In this document: in pieces, positions 9,109 to 16,519 of the stretch
How positions within the stretch are numbered: the first letter of the stretch is position 1
Layout of the letters: each line of letters begins with the position of its first letter
From: CATQHP01 sp965205595
GTDB lineage: Bacteria; Acidobacteriota; Terriglobia; Bryobacterales; UBA6623
Reading direction: 5' to 3'
Assembly: GCA_965205595.1 (NCBI GenBank)
Contig: CBDBHI010000066.1
Span: 1 to 64,000 of the forward strand
Length of the DNA stretch: 64,000 bases
Notes under the pieces: model-generated
The model's input: the letters and a program-made list of their open reading frames with translations, nothing else
Told to the model about the DNA's origin: nothing
Database searches by the model: none
Translations under genes and position numbers: made by a program

Positions 9109-9471
9109 GTGTGCGAGGGATTGTCAGGACACAATCTTCAGGTGTACTCACTAAGCGAAGTCGCGTTGGCCAGAGTCACCGATCTCCGCAAGGAGGTCCG
9201 TGAGCCGGTCTTTGGCCGCGGCGAGTTGACGTGGGACGACGGCGCGACCTCGAAGCAGCCGCGGGTAGAGGTCAGAAACATCAGCGATCGGGGCGTGCAA
9301 TTGCTCGCTCGAACACCGATCAAGGCCGGAATTTCCGCGTTCCTAACGGGCGAAGAATTCCGTTGCATGGGCACGGTGCGCTACTGCACCGACGATCCAC
9401 GAGGATTTCTGCTCGGGCTAGAGTTCAGCCGGGAGCCACACTACAAGAACGCCGTCTCCGCCGAGAACTAA
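9109..9471 (+). CDS. PilZ-domain protein
   Basis: 120 residues from a GTG at 9109; a later start is possible. DLRKEVREP provides an RxxxR, and VRNISDRGVQLLA about 27 residues later provides (D/N)xSxxG, the two halves of the c-di-GMP site of PilZ domains. RYCTDDPRGFLLGLEF is the closing strand pair. It probably senses cyclic di-GMP; the HDOD-GGDEF protein at 16.5-18 kb could be a source, but the two genes are not linked. The first copy of the dispersed palindrome follows the stop codon by three bases. Confidence 0.65.
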   Translation: MCEGLSGHNLQVYSLSEVALARVTDLRKEVREPVFGRGELTWDDGATSKQPRVEVRNISDRGVQLLARTPIKAGISAFLTGEEFRCMGTVRYCTDDPRGFLLGLEFSREPHYKNAVSAEN

Positions 9472-9474
9472 CTC

Positions 9475-9502
9475 GCATTTCTCGCCACGTGCTGAGAAAT
9501 GC
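9475..9502. repeat. dispersed palindrome (family A), short form
   Basis: 28-bp imperfect palindrome starting GCATTTCTC and ending GAGAAATGC around a central CCACGTG, three bases after the PilZ gene stop. The same sequence recurs at 16489, 25666, 35687 and 46480, and forms the ends of the long copies. Confidence 0.85.
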
Positions 9503-9538
9503 TGGTGAGCACCACCAGCCGCCCGTCGACATCCTATA

Positions 9539-10834
9539 GTGAATTCTGTGGGTAACGTCCGCATGTACGGGGTTTTTCTTGCCCTGCTTGTCGCGTTTTC
9601 GATGCTGCCGGCGCAGGAGCCGGACGATACGGAAGACCGCATTCGCGCTGGGCTGCTTGCCCTGAACAGCCGCGATATCCCAACCGCGCAAGAGCATCTT
9701 GAAAAGGCTATCGAGCAGGCGCCCGAAGACGCTCGTGGGTGGTTGGGGCTGTCTCAAATTTACGCGATTCTCAACCTTCACAGAGAGGCCCACGAGCACG
9801 CCGAAGAGGCGGCACGTCTTGACGCTGACAACCCGATTGTCCAACGCGCGCTCGCGATGTTTTACGGCGACTATCGCAATTGGGCCGAGGCCGCGCGCTG
9901 GGAAGAGATGTTCGCCGCGAGCGGCCAAGCAGACCCGGATGCCTACCTCCGCGCCGCGTCGATGTACCTCGAGGCCGATATGCCTCGCCGTTCGATTGAA
10001 CTTGCTAGCAAGGGCGTGGAGCGAAAGGAATCGCCGCAGTTGCACAACGTTCTCGGCAAGGCGTATGAGACGGCAGGCGACTCGGCCGCGGCGCGACTGC
10101 ACTTAGAAAAGGCCGTCGAAACGCTTCCATATGACGAGTCGCTGCACTTCGACCTTGGATACTTCCATCTGCGCCACCAAGATTTCGAAACAGCAATCGT
10201 GGCCTTTGAGAACGGTCGAAAGTACTTCGACAAGAGCGCGGCGATCGAGCTAGGAATCGGTATCGCCTACTACGGCCAGCGCCGCTTCAACGATGCGATC
10301 GACGCATTTCTTCGGGCGGCGGAACTTGCCCCGCCGATGGAGCAACCGCATGCGTTTCTAGGCCGAGTACTGCGGCATGTGCGGTACCGTATCGATGACG
10401 CCGTCGATCGATTTCGCGAGTTTCATACGAAACATTCGAAAACTTATTTGGGCCCGTTCCTCTACGGGCAGATCTTGCTGACGCAACTCGGGTCAAGCGA
10501 TGACTCGGAGGCCATCGAGCAAGTTGAGGGCCTGCTTCGCGAGTCGATTGTCAGGCGAGAAGACTATTGGGAGTCGAATTTCGAACTAGGTGTTCTGCTG
10601 GAAAAGAAGCGTCGCTACCAGGATGCCGAAAATCACCTGCTGCGCGCCGTAGAGCTTAATTCCGAAGCCTCGAAACCGCACTATCGTTTGGCGCGGGTCT
10701 ATCAACGACTTGGAAAATCGAAGGCAGCGAAAGCCGAGCGCGAATTGCATCAACAGCTAACGGAGAAAGAGCGCGAGAAGATGGCGGCGGGCGGTATGGC
10801 TAGCGAGTTGATGCCGAACGCGACGCAGGATTAG
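9539..10834 (+). CDS. exported TPR-repeat protein
   Basis: 431 residues from a GTG at 9539, or 423 from the ATG at 9563; neither has a clear Shine-Dalgarno. The hydrophobic stretch YGVFLALLVAFSMLPAQ is a signal peptide with likely cleavage after the Ala-Gln region. The rest is about nine to ten degenerate tetratricopeptide repeats (for example ARLHLEKAVETLPYDESLHF and AENHLLRAVELNSEASKPHY). It should act as a periplasmic or outer-membrane-associated protein-interaction scaffold. The role is unknown and neighbours give no clue. Confidence 0.75.
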   Translation: MNSVGNVRMYGVFLALLVAFSMLPAQEPDDTEDRIRAGLLALNSRDIPTAQEHLEKAIEQAPEDARGWLGLSQIYAILNLHREAHEHAEEAARLDADNPIVQRALAMFYGDYRNWAEAARWEEMFAASGQADPDAYLRAASMYLEADMPRRSIELASKGVERKESPQLHNVLGKAYETAGDSAAARLHLEKAVETLPYDESLHFDLGYFHLRHQDFETAIVAFENGRKYFDKSAAIELGIGIAYYGQRRFNDAIDAFLRAAELAPPMEQPHAFLGRVLRHVRYRIDDAVDRFREFHTKHSKTYLGPFLYGQILLTQLGSSDDSEAIEQVEGLLRESIVRREDYWESNFELGVLLEKKRRYQDAENHLLRAVELNSEASKPHYRLARVYQRLGKSKAAKAERELHQQLTEKEREKMAAGGMASELMPNATQD

Positions 10835-10836
10835 TC

Positions 10837-10952
10837 AGCATTTCTAACCTCGCGGAGCGCGAAGCCGTACCCTCGAGTTCCGTCGAGCGCAACAACGTAG
10901 TCGCGACGCGATCGCCTGGTTCCGCCGTCAGCTGTTGAAAATAGCGGGCTAG
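10837..10952. repeat. dispersed palindrome (family A), decayed long form
   Basis: About 116 bp between the TPR and RibBA-like genes that align piecewise with the long copies at 12456, 33527 and 52390: it begins GCATTTCT, contains GTCGAGCGCAACAACGTAG and TTCCGCCGTCAG, and ends GCGGGCTAGA. It covers the stop codon of the RibBA-like gene (10949-10951). It is more diverged and shorter than the others. Confidence 0.65.
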
Positions 10953-12097
10953 AGTTCGACAAGCGCTGTTTCGACAATCGGAACCTGCGCCTCAATCCTA
11001 ATCCCAAACCCTTCAAGCCCAACGACTCGGCGCGGCCGATTCGTTAGCAGGCGAATGTTCTGGAGGCCCAGGTCTTTGAGAATTTGCGCGCCAATTCCAA
11101 CACCGTATTGCAATTGGCGTCTCCTGCCGGCGGCCAAATTCTCCACGAACATGGGGTGAGGGACGATCTGGTCCACCGATCCAGCGCTCTTCTTGAGAGC
11201 AAATCCTAGGCTCCCGTGGTGCAGATATACAAGAGCCCCACGGCCCTCGTCGGCGATCATGCGCAGTGAGTGATGGATCTGGCGATAAGACGCGTTCTTC
11301 TTTGATGCAAAAACATCTCCAAAGAAATCCTGCGCATGCATGCGGACCAGCGCCGAATTTTCACCGGAGATGTCACCTTTGACGAGTGCGAGGTGGACCT
11401 CGTCGTCGAGAGCCGTACGATAGGCAACCGTCTGAAATTCGCCGAACTCGGTGTCAATCACGCCCTCGCCGACTCGATGAACATAACTCTCATGTTCCAG
11501 GCGGTAGCGGATTAGGTCCGCGACCGTGAGCATTTTTAATGAGTGCTTTTCGCAAAATTCGAGCAGATCGGGCACCCGCGCCATGGTGCCGTCGTCTTTC
11601 ATGATTTCGCAGATCACACCAGACGGAATCAGCCCGGCGAGGCGAGCGAGATCGACGGCCGCTTCGGTTTGCCCAGCCCGCACGAGCACGCCGCCCTTGC
11701 GCGCTCGAAGCGGCGCAACGTGACCCGGCCGTGCGAGGTCCGCGGGGCGGGTTGCGGGGTCGATCGCAACTTGAATAGTACGCGCGCGGTCGGCGGCGGA
11801 GATCCCAGTGGTTACCCCATCAGTAGCGTCGATAGGCTCGCAGAACGCGGTTCCAAACATCGACGTGTTGCGCCTCGTGGCGGGTGGAATCGCGAGGTGC
11901 TCGAGGCGCTGCTCCGTCATCGCAAGGCAAATCAAGCCACGGCCGTACTTTGCCATAAAATTGATGATTTCCGGCGTAACGTGTTCGGCGGCGATGGTGA
12001 GATCGCCCTCGTTTTCGCGGTCTTCATCGTCGACAACGATAATCATTCGCTGCTGGCGAATCTCGCTAACCGCCTCCTCTACGGAAACAAATGCCAT
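10949..12097 (-). CDS. RibBA-like protein with degenerate GTP cyclohydrolase II domain
   Basis: 382 residues with the two-domain layout of RibBA in riboflavin synthesis. The N-terminal DHBP synthase domain has VDDEDRENEGDLTIAAEHVT (about 22-41) and RPGHVAPLRAR, but the usual RAGHTEA reads RAGQTEA, losing a His that binds metal in this family. The C-terminal domain (about 205-382) ends like GTP cyclohydrolase II (YGVGIGAQILKDLGLQN, LLTNRPRRVVGLEGFG), yet the zinc region reads HAQDFFGDVFASKKNASYRQ, with all three expected Cys absent, and RQEGRGIGL is replaced by HHGSLGFAL. Loss of cyclohydrolase activity is likely; loss of DHBP synthase activity is possible. No FMN riboswitch is seen upstream. 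Confidence 0.85.
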   Translation of the reverse strand: MAFVSVEEAVSEIRQQRMIIVVDDEDRENEGDLTIAAEHVTPEIINFMAKYGRGLICLAMTEQRLEHLAIPPATRRNTSMFGTAFCEPIDATDGVTTGISAADRARTIQVAIDPATRPADLARPGHVAPLRARKGGVLVRAGQTEAAVDLARLAGLIPSGVICEIMKDDGTMARVPDLLEFCEKHSLKMLTVADLIRYRLEHESYVHRVGEGVIDTEFGEFQTVAYRTALDDEVHLALVKGDISGENSALVRMHAQDFFGDVFASKKNASYRQIHHSLRMIADEGRGALVYLHHGSLGFALKKSAGSVDQIVPHPMFVENLAAGRRRQLQYGVGIGAQILKDLGLQNIRLLTNRPRRVVGLEGFGIRIEAQVPIVETALVEL

Positions 12098-12110
12098 CGG
12101 TTTGATTCTA

Positions 12111-12335
12111 TCAGCGCACGCTTCGAACCAGATGTCGGCTTCGAACTTGTCGCTGCGCGGCCATTCGAGCTAACCCTGATATATTTGCGCTCATAACGAC
12201 AATCGTCCGAAGGGAAGATAAACTTTGAATGCGCATCCACTCGAGCAGCCATTTGCGCAATTGACGAGCCGCATGTTTGGGGCGCTTTCGGCCGATAAGC
12301 TTCTTCAATGAATCATACAGAGCGTAGCTCCACAC
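12111..12335 (-). CDS. possible short open reading frame upstream of the RibBA-like gene
   Basis: A 74-codon frame from a GTG, ending 13 bp before the RibBA-like start on the same strand. It encodes a basic, partly helical peptide (ALYDSLKKLIGRKRPKHAA). There is no known family, no clear ribosome binding site and no support beyond the open frame. It may be non-coding leader. The surrounding stretch 12098-12455 holds no other gene; an inverted repeat GTCTGA-TCAGAC lies near 12388. Confidence 0.15.
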   Translation of the reverse strand: MWSYALYDSLKKLIGRKRPKHAARQLRKWLLEWMRIQSLSSLRTIVVMSANISGLARMAAQRQVRSRHLVRSVR

Positions 12336-12455
12336 CGATAGAACGGCAGGCGATGCCAGTCAGGCAAGATGCCCATCCCGATTGGTCTGACAGTCTAATC
12401 AGACTGGCGCAGTCTCTGAGTAGAGTTGAGGGAACATCACCAACTGGCTTGAGAC

Positions 12456-12642
12456 GCTAGGCCCTCATTTCTCACCACGTGGCGAGCGAGAGTGCGTGAG
12501 AGGTGCGTCAATACGAGGCGGGCGACTCTCGGCGCCCGGAGGCGTACCTGACAGTCCGTCGAGCACTCGCGATCGAGCGCAACGAAGTCGTGGCGCACCT
12601 ATCGCGTGCTTTCGCTCGCCAGGTGCTGAGAAATGCGGGCTC
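12456..12642. repeat. dispersed palindrome (family A), long form, inverted orientation
   Basis: About 187 bp. Both ends carry the family A half-palindromes (CTCATTTCTCACCACGTGG at the left, GAGAAATGCGGGC at the right). The interior contains GTGAGAGGTGCGTC and GATCGAGCGCAACGAAGTC, which match the reverse complement of the copies at 33527 and 52390. It follows the 3' side of the aldolase-tail fragment and PhyH gene. Confidence 0.85.
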
Positions 12643-12704
12643 GGACCGCTGCCGCGGGCGCGTTGTCGGCGGAGTGCCTAGAACGGCGCCGTCGCGCTTC
12701 GAGC

Positions 12705-12761
12705 TCAGTCCTCGCCGCAAACTTTAGCGATTTCTTCGAGCGGTTCGATATGAGCGCCAGC
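12705..12761 (-). pseudogene. duplicated 3' tail fragment of an HpcH/HpaI aldolase gene
   Basis: The 18 codons directly after the PhyH stop, in the same frame, read AGAHIEPLEEIAKVCGED followed by TGA. This matches AGAHITALEGIAKDSGKD near the C-terminus of the aldolase at 13708-14637. Nucleotide similarity continues past the stop (GCGCCGTTCT against GCGCTGTTCT), so about 85-90 bp of the aldolase 3' end seem duplicated here. It is either the relic of a deleted tandem aldolase or a recombination scar. It is too short to be a working gene. Confidence 0.65.
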
Positions 12762-13697
12762 CTACCAGTTAAAGGGCCCTTTGATTTCGCCTCCCCGGTC
12801 CGTACCTTCTCCTAAAAAGTGGCAGACGTAAGATTTTCGCGTGGCGCCGGCGCGTTTGATCGGACTACCGCCATGGGCCAGCATTCCGTGCCACAGCAAC
12901 ACGTCGCCCTTCTTGGCAACGAAAACTTTTCGCTCGAATTTAGCGGCTTCAGCGTCCAGCCACGCTTGATAGCTCTCGGTGACATCGCGACTGCATGTCC
13001 GCAGGTTAGTTTGCGGGTAATTTGTAAACGCCGCATACATTGGCGTTCGATGGGAGCCGGGGTAGAAAACGAGCGGCCCGCAGTCCTCGTCGACGTCTTC
13101 GCACGCTAGCCACGCGCCGATCAAATAGTTTCTCGGATGTAGATGAAAGACAGCAGTGTCTTGATGCAGGTCTTGCTCGGTTCCGAACGTAAAATTGATC
13201 GAATAGTGGGGTTCCGCCTCCCTGGCGAAAATGAGAGAACAACTCTGGCGAAGCGAGGCATCTTTAAATATCGAGTTGCAGGCCGTCGAATAGCTGTGGA
13301 ACCCATGAACTCGCCAGGGCTCGTTGGCCCGCAATTTCAGTCTTGTTTCGTAATCAATTTTGAGCAGATCGGCATGAGAGATACCCACGGGCCCGTCCGG
13401 AGTCACTTTAAGTTGATCAACACGTAGCCCGGCGATGGGGCTGTCGGCTGTCCACAGCGAATCTAAGTCTAGGACCATTCGGTCGATGCGATCCGCGGAT
13501 ATCGCTTGCGGAATAACGACGTACCCATCGTTAATCCAGTTCTGAAGAAGCTGTCGCTCTTCGGGGGTTACATCCCGACCTATCGAAGTAGCGTCGGCGC
13601 CCGGCTGATCAAACCACGGGAGTGCTTCGTCGCCCTGGGGCCATTTACGAGGCCTCATAGTTCTCAGCTTGTGCTTGATTCTGGTGGCGATCGACAT
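12762..13697 (-). CDS. phytanoyl-CoA dioxygenase (PhyH) family protein
   Basis: 311 residues of the Fe(II)/2-oxoglutarate-dependent PhyH family. The iron ligands are visible as HQDTAVFHLHP (His and Asp, about 191-201) and WHGMLAHGGSP for the distal His, with an Arg-containing segment after it for 2-oxoglutarate. GPLVFYPGSHR is the typical substrate-loop sequence. The substrate is unknown, as many bacterial PhyH proteins act in secondary metabolism. The aldolase gene lies 10 bp upstream on the same strand, suggesting co-transcription and perhaps one catabolic route. Confidence 0.85.
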   Translation of the reverse strand: MSIATRIKHKLRTMRPRKWPQGDEALPWFDQPGADATSIGRDVTPEERQLLQNWINDGYVVIPQAISADRIDRMVLDLDSLWTADSPIAGLRVDQLKVTPDGPVGISHADLLKIDYETRLKLRANEPWRVHGFHSYSTACNSIFKDASLRQSCSLIFAREAEPHYSINFTFGTEQDLHQDTAVFHLHPRNYLIGAWLACEDVDEDCGPLVFYPGSHRTPMYAAFTNYPQTNLRTCSRDVTESYQAWLDAEAAKFERKVFVAKKGDVLLWHGMLAHGGSPIKRAGATRKSYVCHFLGEGTDRGGEIKGPFNW

Positions 13698-13707
13698 CTC
13701 AATTGGC

Positions 13708-14637
13708 TCAGCGTAGCAGCAGCCGCGACGACCCGCAACGTCGGCGCTTTGGAAGCAACAAACGCGCGTTTTTCGCCTCGTGACGAGGAATGCGCGACCA
13801 GAACAGCGCCTTAGGACGCCGGCTCCAGTCCTTGCCGCTATCTTTGGCGATTCCTTCGAGCGCCGTGATGTGGGCGCCGGCCTGCGTGAGCATGTGGTGT
13901 AGGTCGTTGCCTATGCTGACAAACGTAAAGCCCTTCGCATAGAACTCCGCGACGCGGTCGCTCCCGAATAGGAAAAGCCCCAGAATCACGTTGTTTTTCC
14001 GCGCCTCGGCGACCAGGCTTTCCGTCGCGGCGCCAAGCTCGGGTGAGGTATACATGTGTGGGAATTCGTACTTCTCGTATAGACCCATCGACATGCACAA
14101 GTCATTCTGACCGAGGAAGAGAATGTCGACGCCCGGCACCGCGGCGACCTCCGCGATGTTCTCGATGCACGAAGCCGTCTCCACTTGTAGCGCGACAATG
14201 ATGTTGTCATTCGCGGCCCCGGCATACCCCAGCAAGCCGCCTTTGTTCATGCTCCGTTGCGGGAAGTACACCGAGCGCGTGCCGGCGGTCGGATAGCGGG
14301 CACAACTCACCGCTTGGCGTGCCTCATCCGCGGTATTGATGTAAGGAATGAGGACGCCGTCGGACCCCACGTCGAGCGCCTGTTGAATACCTGGGCGATC
14401 CGCATAGCCGCCAACCCGCACCATCGACTTAGCGCCACCGCTGCCGACCGCGCCGATCATTGTCGAAAGCGTCTCGGGGTTCATCGGACCGTGCTGCGTG
14501 TCGATTAGCAACCAGTCATAGCCGGAGTGAGCAAACTGCTCGGCAACGGTCGGGCTGTGAGAGTTAATAAAAAGCCCAATCTTGGGCGATCCGCCGCGTA
14601 GCGCGGCCTTAAATTTGGAACCGGTTAGTTCAGACAT
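13708..14637 (-). CDS. HpcH/HpaI-family aldolase with an unusual C-terminal extension
   Basis: 309 residues. The class II pyruvate aldolase fold is shown by LLIDTQHGPMN (about 41-51), MVRVGGYADRPGIQQALDVGSDGVLIPYI (in pieces, about 71-99), ALQVETASCIENI with the metal-binding Glu, and VDILFLGQNDLCMSMG with the metal Asp. Substrates in this family are 2-oxo-3-deoxy acids or related compounds; the exact one is unknown. Conserved sequence ends near residue 268 (GKDW). The last 40 residues are Arg/Lys-rich and are encoded by DNA carrying a decayed family A palindrome, so the native stop was probably lost. Pairs with the PhyH gene downstream. Confidence 0.85.
   Translation of the reverse strand: MSELTGSKFKAALRGGSPKIGLFINSHSPTVAEQFAHSGYDWLLIDTQHGPMNPETLSTMIGAVGSGGAKSMVRVGGYADRPGIQQALDVGSDGVLIPYINTADEARQAVSCARYPTAGTRSVYFPQRSMNKGGLLGYAGAANDNIIVALQVETASCIENIAEVAAVPGVDILFLGQNDLCMSMGLYEKYEFPHMYTSPELGAATESLVAEARKNNVILGLFLFGSDRVAEFYAKGFTFVSIGNDLHHMLTQAGAHITALEGIAKDSGKDWSRRPKALFWSRIPRHEAKNARLLLPKRRRCGSSRLLLR
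13766..13797. repeat. decayed dispersed palindrome (family A) inside the aldolase 3' end
   Basis: CGCGTTTTTCGCCTCGTG then CGAGGAATGCGCG is a mutated but recognisable family A palindrome. It lies in frame within the extra C-terminal codons of the aldolase. Confidence 0.5.
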
Positions 14638-14747
14638 GATTTCCTTTCGTTAGGCCGAAATGCCCACTTCCTAGAAACCGTGAACTATACCCGAAAAGCG
14701 TACCGTTCGTCAAAGTCTGGGTTCTGTCGCGCTAGAATTGTTTCACT

Positions 14748-15971
14748 GTGCTGAACGATCCTGCTAGTCGACGATCATTTCTTGGCGCCAGTGCGCTGCT
14801 TGGCGCCGCGCTCGGCGCTTGCCAATCACAAGATTCGGCGCCGGCGGCTGAAGAGAAATTGCCAAGCCTACTGGGTGAACCCGTGCGCCGCTACGGCGAG
14901 CGAAGTCCGCACGAGGCTGCGGCACGTGCGATCCGCGAGACCAAAACGCCCGAAGCCTCATCCTCCAGAACACCGCTCGCGGAAACGTATGGAGCGATCA
15001 CGCCTTCGGCGCTGCACTTCGAGCGCCACCACGCCGGCGTTCCTTCCATCGACCCTACTGAACACAAGCTGTTGATTCACGGCCTGGTCGAGCGGCCCAT
15101 TGTCTTTACGATTGATGACCTCAAGCGCCTACCGTCCGTATCGCGCGCGCACTTCGTTGAATGTTCCGGCAACAGCGGCGGCGAGTGGTCGCCTGGCGGC
15201 GCGCCGACGGTTCAGCTCAGCCATGGCTTGGCGAGTTCTAGTGAATGGACAGGGGTCCCACTCAAGATTCTTCTCGCGGAAGCCGGCGTTCAGCCATCTG
15301 CCAAATGGTTGCTCGCTGAGGGAGCTGATGCCTGTCACATGCAGCGCAGCTTCACGATCGAGAAAGGGCTCGACGACGCGATAGTCGCTTACGGGCAGAA
15401 CGGTGAAGCACTGCGGCCCGAACAAGGCTATCCGCTACGCCTGGTCTTGCCTGGCTGGGAAGGCAACACGAACGTCAAATGGTTGCGTCGGGTCAAGCTT
15501 ACCGAGGGGCCGCAGTACACCAAGGACGAGACATCGAAATATACCGAGCTTATGGAAGACGGCAAGGCCTGGATCTTCACGCTCGAGATGGACGCTAAGT
15601 CGGTGATCACGTCTCCATCGGGCGGAGAGACGATCGGATCGCAAGGATTCCGCGAGATCAGCGGGCTGGCCTGGTCGGGACGTGGAAAGATCACGCGAGT
15701 CGAGATTTCCGCCGATGGTGGCGCGTCCTGGAAAAACGCCAACCTTCAGGAGCCGGTTCAAACCAAAGCATTCACTCGGTTCACCGCTGATTGGCAATGG
15801 TCGGGACAAGAGGCGGTGCTGCTCTCACGCTGCCATGACGATAGCGGATACGTCCAGCCGTCGCTCTCGGAACTTGTTGCCGAGCGTGGCACGAAATCGA
15901 TCTATCATTGCAATCGCATTAAGGGCTGGAAGATCGCCGCCGATGGGAGCGTTACCAATGCGGATGCATAA
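14748..15971 (+). CDS. soxC: SoxC-like molybdopterin sulfite/sulfane dehydrogenase subunit
   Basis: 407 residues from a GTG start. A twin-arginine signal, SRRSFLGASALLGAALGAC (7-25), sends the folded Mo protein to the periplasm; Cys25 could also serve as a lipobox. The Mo-binding Cys is Cys139 in AHFVECSGNSGGEW. HLVL-type ligands and GYPLRLVLPGWEG follow, and the C-terminal Mo-co dimerisation domain spans about 290-400. SoxC with SoxD oxidises the sulfane sulfur during thiosulfate oxidation. Without soxXYZAB in the window, a sulfite dehydrogenase role is equally possible. It overlaps the cytochrome gene by 14 bp. Confidence 0.88.
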   Translation: MLNDPASRRSFLGASALLGAALGACQSQDSAPAAEEKLPSLLGEPVRRYGERSPHEAAARAIRETKTPEASSSRTPLAETYGAITPSALHFERHHAGVPSIDPTEHKLLIHGLVERPIVFTIDDLKRLPSVSRAHFVECSGNSGGEWSPGGAPTVQLSHGLASSSEWTGVPLKILLAEAGVQPSAKWLLAEGADACHMQRSFTIEKGLDDAIVAYGQNGEALRPEQGYPLRLVLPGWEGNTNVKWLRRVKLTEGPQYTKDETSKYTELMEDGKAWIFTLEMDAKSVITSPSGGETIGSQGFREISGLAWSGRGKITRVEISADGGASWKNANLQEPVQTKAFTRFTADWQWSGQEAVLLSRCHDDSGYVQPSLSELVAERGTKSIYHCNRIKGWKIAADGSVTNADA

Positions 15972-16485
15972 ACGAATCGTACTAGTCGCCACGCTGACGT
16001 TCGCCCTAGGCACGCTCTCAGCTCAACAATATGGGCTCGGGCGAGATGCCGGCGCGGATGAAGTAAAATCCTGGGACATCACCATTGGGCCTGATGGTAA
16101 AGGGCTGCCGGCCGGTTCGGGAACGCCTAGTGAAGGCGCCCAAGTCTATGAAGTGCGGTGTAAGGAGTGCCACGGCGAAGCTGCGGCCGGTGGCGATCAG
16201 GTCGGTTTCCTCGGCAAACCCGAACAATTGCTCGCCGAAAAGACGGTCCGCACTGTGGGCAGCTATTGGCCTTACGCGACAACTTTATTTGACTACAACC
16301 GCCGGGCAATGCCGTTCGATAGGCCTGGCACTCTGACGGATGATCAGGTGTACGCCGTCACCGCGTATATTCTGCAGCTCAACGAAATCATCGGTAACGA
16401 TGAAGCGATGGACGCGGAGTCGTTGCCTAAAGTGAAAATGCCCAATCGCGACGGGTTCATTCGCGATCCGCGCCCAAAGCGCTAG
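15958..16485 (+). CDS. SoxD-like c-type cytochrome
   Basis: 175 residues from the ATG at 15958 (a second in-frame ATG is at 15964), overlapping the soxC stop, so the two are translationally coupled. A signal peptide (VLVATLTFALGTLSAQ) is followed by one haem site, CKECH at 68-72. RRAMPFDRPGTLTDDQVYAV holds the likely Met axial ligand. The order and the conserved GLGRDA-W-GPDGKGLPAGSG start match SoxD cytochromes, but the protein is short, with a single haem. It should accept electrons from the SoxC-like subunit in the periplasm. Confidence 0.85.
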   Translation: MRMHKRIVLVATLTFALGTLSAQQYGLGRDAGADEVKSWDITIGPDGKGLPAGSGTPSEGAQVYEVRCKECHGEAAAGGDQVGFLGKPEQLLAEKTVRTVGSYWPYATTLFDYNRRAMPFDRPGTLTDDQVYAVTAYILQLNEIIGNDEAMDAESLPKVKMPNRDGFIRDPRPKR

Positions 16486-16488
16486 CCG

Positions 16489-16516
16489 GCATTCCTCGCC
16501 ACGTGGTGAGAAATGC
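16489..16516. repeat. dispersed palindrome (family A), short form
   Basis: GCATTCCTCGCCACGTGG then GAGAAATGC, between the converging soxD-like and HDOD-GGDEF genes, where a bidirectional terminator would be expected. Confidence 0.85.
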
Positions 16517-16519
16517 GTG

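Noticed and set aside
12098..12455. FMN riboswitch upstream of the RibBA-like gene
   Set aside because: The conserved RFN boxes are not found on the minus strand; only a small inverted repeat is present.
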